From Ruminococcaceae bacterium UBA6434 (GTDB lineage: Bacteria; Bacillota; Clostridia; Oscillospirales; Acutalibacteraceae): a stretch of DNA of 53,087 bases. Within the stretch, counting starts at the first letter, position 1. Every line of letters starts with the position of its first letter. Location: the NCBI GenBank assembly GCA_002437245.1, contig DJOQ01000025.1:1-53087 (forward strand). Direction: 5' to 3'. Below the pieces are notes generated by a model. The model saw only the letters and a program-made list of their open reading frames with translations, made no database searches and was not told the DNA's origin. The position numbers and the translations under genes are program-made. Below, piece by piece: positions 32,328 through 38,689 of the stretch.

Positions 32328-33170
32328 ATGGCTGAGACTGATGTGAATAAAAAGCGTAAAAACCGATGGGCGTTCCCACTGGGCCTTATAATAACGGTAT
32401 TTGCCGTAATAGGTCTTGTCTGCGTAATTCTCGCCGGGGTAAACGCCGCGAAAAAAGCAATAATCAAAAGCAAAAACATAGAGGAATACAATACCATGCT
32501 GACGCCTGTCGTAATGAACGATCCCGACCCGTTTGACGATATTACAAAGGCAAACAAAAATCAGCTTATAGACATTTCCATTTGGTCTATTTTAAAAAGC
32601 AATCTCTCGCCCGACAAATACGAATACGGCGAAAACGGCATGATGATTCCCGAAGACGACGTAACCGCCGAATTTCACAGGCTCTTCGGTACCGATACCG
32701 AGCCCGTGCACACCACGGTAAACGGCTACGGCTACACATTTACCTATGATTCGGCAAAGCATATGTACTCTATCCCTCTTACGGGTCTTGTGCCGACATA
32801 CACGCCCGACGTTGTAAAGGTTCAGAAAAAGAGCGGCTCCGTGGTTTTGACCGTCGGCTACCTTGCAGGCGATCAATGGGCGCAAAACAGCGAGGGCGAT
32901 ATGGTAGCTCCCGAACCCGACAAATATATGAAAATCACTTTAAGGGAAAAAGACGGCAGCTACTATATAAACTCCATTCAGGCGACCTCCTCGCCCGAAA
33001 CGGCAACCACCGCCGTTCAGCCCGTCACCGAAAAAGCGACAACTCCGCCCGAAACCACCGTTTCTGCGGAAACTGTGGGTGAAACGGAGTCCTCTTCGGA
33101 CGGCTCCGGCACTTCGGACAATGTACCCGAAAGCGATACGGTTTTAGGCGACACCGTTCCGGCGGCGTGA
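32328..33170 (+). CDS. Hypothetical membrane-anchored protein
   Basis: 280 residues. A basic N-terminus (KKRKNRW) and one membrane segment (about 17-40, FPLGLIITVFAVIGLVCVILAG) with the rest predicted outside. The extracytoplasmic part (about 60-220) is mixed alpha/beta with IDISIWSILKSNLSPDKYEYGENGM and a beta-rich GSVVLTVGYLAGDQW block. The last 60 residues are Thr/Glu/Ser-rich and likely unstructured. No recognised domain or catalytic motif. It lies 15 bp after proA and 83 bp before rpe, in the same direction. Function unknown. Confidence 0.75.
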   Translation: MAETDVNKKRKNRWAFPLGLIITVFAVIGLVCVILAGVNAAKKAIIKSKNIEEYNTMLTPVVMNDPDPFDDITKANKNQLIDISIWSILKSNLSPDKYEYGENGMMIPEDDVTAEFHRLFGTDTEPVHTTVNGYGYTFTYDSAKHMYSIPLTGLVPTYTPDVVKVQKKSGSVVLTVGYLAGDQWAQNSEGDMVAPEPDKYMKITLREKDGSYYINSIQATSSPETATTAVQPVTEKATTPPETTVSAETVGETESSSDGSGTSDNVPESDTVLGDTVPAA

Positions 33171-33253
33171 CAGTTAATTTTTAACTAAAAGCTTTGTGTT
33201 AAGATTATTCGGGTCCCTAAAGGAAACCGACAGCGTTATAAAAAGGAGAAATT

Positions 33254-33913
33254 ATGGTAAAAATATCACCGTCAATTCTCTCAAGCGATTACGGCAATCT
33301 TGAGAGTGAGCTTAAAAAAATGGAAGAATGCGGTGCGGATATGATTCACGTAGACGTTATGGATGGGCACTTTGTCCCGAACATCACGCTCGGCGCGCCC
33401 ATAGTAAAGTGCATAAGGAAAGCGACAAAGCTCCCCTTTGACGTGCACCTTATGATAAGCGACCCTTATAAATATGTGCCCGACTTCGCAAAGGCAGGCT
33501 CCGACATAATCACGTTCCACACGGAGTCCGATTCCGATACCGAAAAGACGATAGACGAAATTCTGTCGCTCGGCAAAAAGGCCGGCCTTTCGGTAAAGCC
33601 CGGAACGCCCGTTGAAGAGATTTATCCGTATCTCGACAAGCTCTCGCTTGTACTTATAATGACGGTTGAGCCCGGCTTCGGCGGTCAGAGCTTTATGGAG
33701 GATATGATGCCCAAGGTAACAGCGGTAAAAAATGAAATTTGCCGCCGCGGGCTCAAGGATATCGACATCGAGGTTGACGGCGGAATAAATAAAGACACAA
33801 TATCCGTCGCCGCAAAGGCAGGCGCCAACGCATTTGTTTCGGGAAGCGCGCTCTTCGGCAGCGACGATATTAAAAAGACAATAGCCGAATTTAAGAAGTC
33901 AGCGACGATATAA
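33254..33913 (+). CDS. rpe: Ribulose-phosphate 3-epimerase
   Basis: 219 residues, full length TIM barrel interconverting ribulose-5-phosphate and xylulose-5-phosphate in the pentose phosphate pathway. Motifs: KISPSILSSDYGNL, HVDVMDGHFVPNITLG (metal-binding Asp and His), PFDVHLMISDP, VEPGFGGQSFM, DIEVDGGINKDT with the catalytic Asp, and GANAFVSGSALF for phosphate binding. ATG at 33254 after AAAAGGAGAAATT. Its 3' end overlaps the convergent mecA-like gene by 23 bp. Confidence 0.97.
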   Translation: MVKISPSILSSDYGNLESELKKMEECGADMIHVDVMDGHFVPNITLGAPIVKCIRKATKLPFDVHLMISDPYKYVPDFAKAGSDIITFHTESDSDTEKTIDEILSLGKKAGLSVKPGTPVEEIYPYLDKLSLVLIMTVEPGFGGQSFMEDMMPKVTAVKNEICRRGLKDIDIEVDGGINKDTISVAAKAGANAFVSGSALFGSDDIKKTIAEFKKSATI

Positions 33914-34430
33914 AATCGCGGCTTATAAGCTTTTTATGCTCGAGAAAGTACTCGCTTGTTCCCGTCGGCGCTTTCATTGTGTCTCCGAATTCGCTGAGTA
34001 CAAAAAATATATCCCTTGAATAGACCGCATACGGCAAAACACATACGGCATAATTTTTATCATCGGCAAAAAGGCTCGCCTGTCTTATCTTTTCGCGGTG
34101 AGGCAAAAGCCCCTTTGCAAGCTTAAAAATATCGTCCGTCTGCGGCATAACACAGATATATCCCGAAAACGGCTTTTTGTTTTTTCCGCCCTTAAAACAG
34201 AGTATGATAATGCACCCTTCGTCCGTCTCCATAACGTCCACGCTCATTTTGTCGAACGAGGTTATATCGCGGCGAAGCTCCTTTTGCGCTTTCAGCATTA
34301 CGTCGTTTATAAGGCGTCGGGTTTTCGGATTTTTACAGTCCATCTCTTCGGGGCAAAGCTCATATCGCGACAGCTCGTTTGACGAGATTTCGACTATTAC
34401 TCTGTCCCCGCGGCTTTTTTGTATATTCAT
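33891..34430 (-). CDS. mecA: MecA-like ClpC adaptor protein
   Basis: 179 residues. The N-terminal part follows the MecA pattern: RVIVEISSNELSRYELCPEEMDCKNPKTRRLINDVMLKAQKELRRD, with the DL..R....L...N....LI.DVM.KA spacing of MecA N-domains, then a beta-strand pair (MSVDVMETDEGCIIILCF) and a linker of basic residues. The C-terminal region (about 95-179, LAKGLLPHREKIRQASLFADDKNYAVCVLPY) fits the ClpC-binding domain, shortened relative to B. subtilis MecA (218). MecA targets proteins to ClpCP. The similarity is moderate, so a diverged adaptor is the best call. Single gene, convergent with rpe. Confidence 0.6.
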   Translation of the reverse strand: MNIQKSRGDRVIVEISSNELSRYELCPEEMDCKNPKTRRLINDVMLKAQKELRRDITSFDKMSVDVMETDEGCIIILCFKGGKNKKPFSGYICVMPQTDDIFKLAKGLLPHREKIRQASLFADDKNYAVCVLPYAVYSRDIFFVLSEFGDTMKAPTGTSEYFLEHKKLISRDFISSLTS

Positions 34431-34524
34431 AGTAAAGCCACCCCCAAATAAAATTATCTCTTTATATCATATTGTCGGAACGCTTGTTTCGCAATGAATA
34501 AAATATGGAAAACAGGTGAATTTT

Positions 34525-35613
34525 TTGGAACAAAGCAAAACATCTGCCGGCATTTCAGCCGAGAGCGCCGCAAAAGCGCGCAGTGAAATTTCAACAACAC
34601 GCAGATACTTTGCCGATATGCTTATCCTTATGGCCGTTCCGGCTGTGATGGCTTGGTATTACTACGGCGGCAGAGCCGTGCGCCTTATGGTGTTTTCGGT
34701 GTTGACAGCCGTGTTCTGCGAAGTCGCAGGCTCGTTTATTTTTAAAATTCGCTCTTCTGTTTCCGACCTCTCGGCTGTGGCTGCGGGTCTTATGACAGCC
34801 CTTTGTCTGCCTGCGTCCGCTCCGTATTATCTGCCTTGCATAGCCTCGGCATTCGCCGTTATTGCCGCAAAGCTTCCGTTCGGCAACGCGCGCTCTCATA
34901 TGTTTACGCCGGCGGCGGCAGGTATAGCCTTTGTCACAATATGTATGCCGGACAAGGTATTTTCTTATCCGGCAATACTCTCGTCCGGCACGACCGCCGT
35001 TTCCGGAGGGCAGGGATTTTTCCCCGGAACCTCAATTTCGTATATGCTCTCGCAAAAAAACTCGGTCGGTACGGGTCTTTTGAATTATGTGGACGTGCTT
35101 GTCGGCTCGGTTTCGGGTCCTATGGGCACAACCTGCTCGGTGGCACTTTTCGGAGCGCTGATATTCCTCGCCGTAAGGCGGCCGAAAAACTTCACCGTCT
35201 CCGCCTCTTTTCTTGCGGTCTGCTTTGTATATGCGCTCTTATTTCCGCGCGTGCTGACGGGTCGTTTCGTCTCGGCGTTTATGGAAATTTGCGGCGGAAC
35301 GCTTTTGTTTTCATCGGTGTTCTTTTTGACCGACGACAAGCTTCTGCCCAGGAGCTTTTACGCAAGAGTATGCTACGGTGCGGCGGCAGGGCTTATGTGT
35401 ATGATAATGCGCTCCGTGGGTAAATTTGAGGACAGTACGGTTTTTGCCGTACTGCTTGCAAACGGACTTGTAACAGCATTTGACAAGCTTCCGCTCACAA
35501 AGCGTGAAAGACGGCTCGTCTCGGCCGAAAACGCCAAGGTGCGCGCCGCTCTCGCGGACAGACTTGAAGAGAAAGCTCTCGAAAACGAGAAAGGCGGTGC
35601 CGAAAATGCCTGA
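34525..35613 (+). CDS. rnfD: RnfD/NqrB-type membrane subunit
   Basis: About 362 residues from the TTG at 34525, which has AGGTGA just upstream; a GTG at 34516 is the alternative. Flavin-carrying membrane subunit of Rnf/Nqr ion-pumping complexes. About nine or ten hydrophobic segments are visible, with family blocks ADMLILMAVPAVMAWYYYGG, AAGLMTALCLPASAPYYLPCIASAFAVIAAKLPFGN, FTPAAAGIAFV, and SVSGPMGTTCSVALFGALIFLAVRR (like the GxMGeTS region). A SSGTTAVSG block lies where the covalent FMN threonine is expected, but I cannot confirm it. Starts an operon with RnfE- and RnfA-like genes; stop overlaps the next start by 8 bp. Confidence 0.82.
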   Translation: MEQSKTSAGISAESAAKARSEISTTRRYFADMLILMAVPAVMAWYYYGGRAVRLMVFSVLTAVFCEVAGSFIFKIRSSVSDLSAVAAGLMTALCLPASAPYYLPCIASAFAVIAAKLPFGNARSHMFTPAAAGIAFVTICMPDKVFSYPAILSSGTTAVSGGQGFFPGTSISYMLSQKNSVGTGLLNYVDVLVGSVSGPMGTTCSVALFGALIFLAVRRPKNFTVSASFLAVCFVYALLFPRVLTGRFVSAFMEICGGTLLFSSVFFLTDDKLLPRSFYARVCYGAAAGLMCMIMRSVGKFEDSTVFAVLLANGLVTAFDKLPLTKRERRLVSAENAKVRAALADRLEEKALENEKGGAENA

Positions 35614-36676
35614 TAAAAAGAAAAAAAGCGTTTCCGTTATCAGAAACAGCGCGATAATCAAAAATCCCGTGCTGTTTGAAGCCATAGGCATTGCACCCGT
35701 TGTTGCCATGGCGGTATCGCTCAAATCCGCAATAATTCTCTCGTTTGTATCATTTGTCGAGCTTTTGCTTATAGAATGTCTCGCCTGCCTGCTCATGAAA
35801 AAGTTCAAGGGCAGCGTGCGCAAAATGATATACGCGATATTGGGTCTGCTCATAAATATACCGCTGTTTTTGCTGTTTAAATATCTCGCCCCCAACGAAA
35901 CGGCGAGCGCAGGCATATTTTTGCCGTTGCTTGCGGTAAATTCGCTTATCGCGCTGCACTGCGAACGGTTCGCGGTTAAACACAATTTTAAAGCCACGGC
36001 TCTCGACGCGATTTCGGCGGGCTTCAGCTATGCCGCGGTAATACTCATAGTGGGCGTTATCCGTGAAATACTCGGCAGCGGCACGGTTTACAGCGTAAAG
36101 CTGAACATTCCGGTAAAGCTGCCGGGACTTTTGATGCCGTTCGGCGGATTTTTACTGCTCGGATTTATGGCGGCGGCATTAAAGGCGATAATAAACAGAA
36201 AATTTCCCGAAACACACCCCGAGGCTTCGTTTGACCTCTCGGAGGTTAAGCAGTCGCACGTTATAAAACTGCGCGAATTTCTTGACACGGATCTCGACTT
36301 TTTCGATGTGGGCGAAGAGACACAGCCCGACGAAAAAGCGCCGTCAAAACCGCGTACCGATAAGAAAAACAAAACACCAAAGCGAAAAAGCACCGCCAAA
36401 ATTTCCAAAAAGACGTCCGTTGCTTCATCGGAGAATGAAAAGGGCGTCGGCAAAAAGGATGCAGGCAGAAACGGCAGCGTCAATACCGAAAGGCAAAAAG
36501 ATAAAAACTTTGACTACACCTCTGAATTTGACGAAATGCTCACGGAGCTTGAAAAATACAAGCAGTACACCTCTTTTGACGGCGACGATTCCGGTTCATC
36601 GGACAGCGCGGACAAAAGCACCGGCAAAGAGAGCGGCGAAAAGGCAGAAGAACCGAAGGGCGGTGAGGACGAATGA
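35606..36676 (+). CDS. rnfE: RnfE/NqrD-type membrane subunit with long charged tail
   Basis: 356 residues from the ATG at 35606 (AAAGGCGGTG upstream). The first 215 are an RnfE-like integral membrane protein: NPVLFEAIGIAPVVAMAVSLKSAII at the N-terminus, several hydrophobic helices, ALHCERFAVKH with the conserved Cys, ALDAISAGFSYAAVILIVGVIREILGSGTVY and a final helix (LLMPFGGFLLLGFMAAALKAII). Residues from about 225 on are a long soluble, Lys/Glu/Ser/Asp-rich, low-complexity tail that normal RnfE (about 200 residues) lacks. The DTDLDFFDVGEE stretch may be a short linear motif. Overlaps RnfA start by 4 bp. Confidence 0.85.
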   Translation: MPDKKKKSVSVIRNSAIIKNPVLFEAIGIAPVVAMAVSLKSAIILSFVSFVELLLIECLACLLMKKFKGSVRKMIYAILGLLINIPLFLLFKYLAPNETASAGIFLPLLAVNSLIALHCERFAVKHNFKATALDAISAGFSYAAVILIVGVIREILGSGTVYSVKLNIPVKLPGLLMPFGGFLLLGFMAAALKAIINRKFPETHPEASFDLSEVKQSHVIKLREFLDTDLDFFDVGEETQPDEKAPSKPRTDKKNKTPKRKSTAKISKKTSVASSENEKGVGKKDAGRNGSVNTERQKDKNFDYTSEFDEMLTELEKYKQYTSFDGDDSGSSDSADKSTGKESGEKAEEPKGGEDE

Positions 36677-37266
36677 GCGCCATAGCAAATCTTTTTTCGG
36701 CGGCGATGTACGCATTTGTATTTCAGAATCTGATATTTACGGGCGGTTACGGCGCCTCGGAGGCCGTGAGAATGTCGGCAAAGCCGAAACAGCTTTTTCC
36801 GCTTACGGCATTTATCACATTCTTTTCGACATTCGGCAGTATTTTTTGCGTGCTGCTTGAGCAGATACCGTTTATATCATCTCTCAGCGAAATACAACAT
36901 TCGCTTATCTTTTTACTTGTGATATGCGTATTATACGTTTTTATGCTCGTTCTGCTGAAGGCGGTTTTCAGAGCAAAAAAGCGGACGGTAAGGCGACTGG
37001 GCGTAGCGGCGTTCAACACTCTTGTGCTTGCCGTTCCGTTTATAAATTACCGCGCGACCTTCGGCATAGCCGAGGCAATAGGCGTCGGTATAGGCTCGGG
37101 TCTTGCCTTTATAGTTGCGGTGCTTATGATAAATTTCGGACTGCGCCGCTTGGTTGAAAACAAGAACATTCCGGAGTGCTTTAAGGGCACGCCGGCAGTA
37201 TTTATATATGTTTCGATTTTGGCGCTCGCCTTTTCGGGCGTCTCGGGCAAAGGATTATCATTGTAA
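36673..37266 (+). CDS. rnfA: RnfA/NqrE-type membrane subunit
   Basis: 197 residues, full length. Integral membrane subunit of an Rnf/Nqr-type complex. Six hydrophobic segments; visible blocks are YAFVFQNLIFTGGYGASEAVRM (RnfA N-terminus, with a Gly-rich turn where other members have a Cys), NTLVLAVPFINYRATFGIAEAIGVGIGSGLAFIVAVLMI and FKGTPAVFIYVSILALAF with the conserved Gly-Thr-Pro. The family's inter-membrane [2Fe-2S] cluster is bound by RnfA and RnfE cysteines; here the N-terminal segment carries no Cys, so that cluster may be absent or differently ligated. ATG overlaps the RnfE stop (ATGA). Confidence 0.85.
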   Translation: MSAIANLFSAAMYAFVFQNLIFTGGYGASEAVRMSAKPKQLFPLTAFITFFSTFGSIFCVLLEQIPFISSLSEIQHSLIFLLVICVLYVFMLVLLKAVFRAKKRTVRRLGVAAFNTLVLAVPFINYRATFGIAEAIGVGIGSGLAFIVAVLMINFGLRRLVENKNIPECFKGTPAVFIYVSILALAFSGVSGKGLSL

Positions 37267-37279
37267 AGGACCGTAAAAA

Positions 37280-38461
37280 ATGGCGTTTGACAACAGAGAT
37301 ATAAAGCCCCGTAAAAAGAGCTATTATCCGTTTTCAAAAAATTATCCGGGCAGGCGCTCGGGTACATCATATGCGATAGGCGAAAGCCGCACCCGAAAGA
37401 AAAAAGAGAAACGCGAAAAAATCGCCTTTGCGGTTTTTCTCGTCATATTCTTTATGCTCGTATTTGTTATCGCCGCGGTTTCAATCAACCTGTCGAAAAA
37501 GCCGTATGAGCACGAGCTCACGGGAGTCCCCGCCGAGTACGACGGAAAGCTGCGCGCGCTGCATATGCCCGACGACGTTCTTGACGGCGGCATAGCCTTT
37601 GACCTTTTTAAAACGGAGCTCACAGAAACAAAGGCAAACGCCGTGGTTGTTGATTTCAAAACAAAGGACGGTTATCTCAATTACGTCTCTTCCGTCGGCA
37701 CGGCAAACGATATAGGCGCGTCGTCAAAGGCTTATCAGAACGCGATTGCGACAATCGACAGGCTTAAAAGCGCAGGTTATAAAATAATCGCAAGAATTTA
37801 TTGCTATGAGGACAGCGTTGCGGCGTCGCATCTCGGCGCGGCTGCCGCCGTGACAAATTCGGACGGTACGCTGTGGCTCGACAACAGCGCTCAGCATGAC
37901 GGCGAGCCGTGGCTTAACCCATATTCCCCCGTTGCGGAGAAATACCTTTTGAGCATTGTGACCGAGGTTTCGTCGCTCGGCGTTGACGCCGTTATACTCG
38001 ATTCCGTGGAATTTCCCGAGAGTATTTATCTCGACAAGGCGGTATTCTCGGGCGAAGAAAAGAGCATAGAAAGCCGCAACGCGGTTTTACATTCGTTTAT
38101 AGAAAAGGTTAAAAACGAGCTCGGCGACAAGCCGCTCTGCGTTATGCTGAGCGCCGCGGACGCACTCGGCGGAAATTCCGCGCGCTATGACGGTTCGCTT
38201 TTTGACAGTGCCGCCGATTTTGTGGCTGTGGATTTCAGAAAATCGTCGCAGAGGGACGGTTTTTCGTACGGCGACAAAACATATTCCGCCGAAACCACCG
38301 ACGAAAAGACATTTGTTTCGGACTGCATACCGCTGTTAAACTCAAAGCTCGACGAAAACTATCAGACCGGCGGATTCATACCCGTCATTGACGACAGCTC
38401 GATTATTTCGGAGCTTGACGACAAAAGCATAAACAACTACGTTTTATTCGGCGCAGAGTAA
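37280..38461 (+). CDS. Membrane-anchored putative glycoside hydrolase (DUF4015-type)
   Basis: 393 residues. Cytoplasmic, strongly basic first 50 residues (RTRKKKEKREK), one membrane segment (about 51-71), then an extracytoplasmic TIM-barrel-like domain. It has the DUF4015 look: NAVVVDFKTKDGYLNYVS, YKIIARIYCYEDSVAA, WLNPYSPVAEKYLLSIVTEVSSLGVDAVILDSVEFPE, FVAVDFRKSSQ. D and E in ILDSVEFPE could be catalytic acids. Lies 13 bp downstream of the RnfA gene and is likely co-transcribed, though a functional link is not obvious. ATG at 37280 after AAAGGACCGTAAAAA. Confidence 0.78.
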   Translation: MAFDNRDIKPRKKSYYPFSKNYPGRRSGTSYAIGESRTRKKKEKREKIAFAVFLVIFFMLVFVIAAVSINLSKKPYEHELTGVPAEYDGKLRALHMPDDVLDGGIAFDLFKTELTETKANAVVVDFKTKDGYLNYVSSVGTANDIGASSKAYQNAIATIDRLKSAGYKIIARIYCYEDSVAASHLGAAAAVTNSDGTLWLDNSAQHDGEPWLNPYSPVAEKYLLSIVTEVSSLGVDAVILDSVEFPESIYLDKAVFSGEEKSIESRNAVLHSFIEKVKNELGDKPLCVMLSAADALGGNSARYDGSLFDSAADFVAVDFRKSSQRDGFSYGDKTYSAETTDEKTFVSDCIPLLNSKLDENYQTGGFIPVIDDSSIISELDDKSINNYVLFGAE

Positions 38462-38475
38462 TGTTTTTAATATAC

Positions 38476-38504
38476 TTGACAAAAGTTCATTTTTCTGTTA
38501 TTAT
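38476..38504 (+). promoter_or_regulatory. Promoter of the riboswitch-controlled ATPase transcript
   Basis: TTGACA (38476-38481), a 17-bp spacer and TATTAT (38499-38504). Transcription should begin near 38511, so the riboswitch starts almost at the 5' end of the RNA. Confidence 0.85.
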
Positions 38505-38526
38505 CGCAAATAATATGATATTCCTT

Positions 38527-38646
38527 AGAAGGGGAGTAGCTTTTACCCGGTGGTCAACATCATGTCGCCTTACGGCTTCTGGTCACCGAGCCTTATTAAG
38601 GTAGCAAGACCTTCGGCAGAGCCAGAATCTGTCGAAGGTCTTTTTT
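38527..38646 (+). promoter_or_regulatory. yybP-ykoY manganese riboswitch with overlapping terminator
   Basis: The hallmark GGGGAGTAGC follows GAAGG (38528-38532) at the aptamer start, then a CCCGGTGGTCAACAT block, and the 3' side reads GTAGCAAGACCTTC, pairing CCTTC (38610-38614) with GAAGG as P1. This matches the yybP-ykoY class (Mn2+-sensing). The 3' P1 strand is also the 5' arm of a terminator (GACCTTCGGCAGA with TCTGTCGAAGGTC, then TTTTTT). P1 and terminator exclude each other, so Mn2+ binding should favour read-through: an ON switch. Confidence 0.88.
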
Positions 38647-38689
38647 CTTAAAAAACGGCTGCTCACCGAAAAAAACAGGGAGGAAAAAT

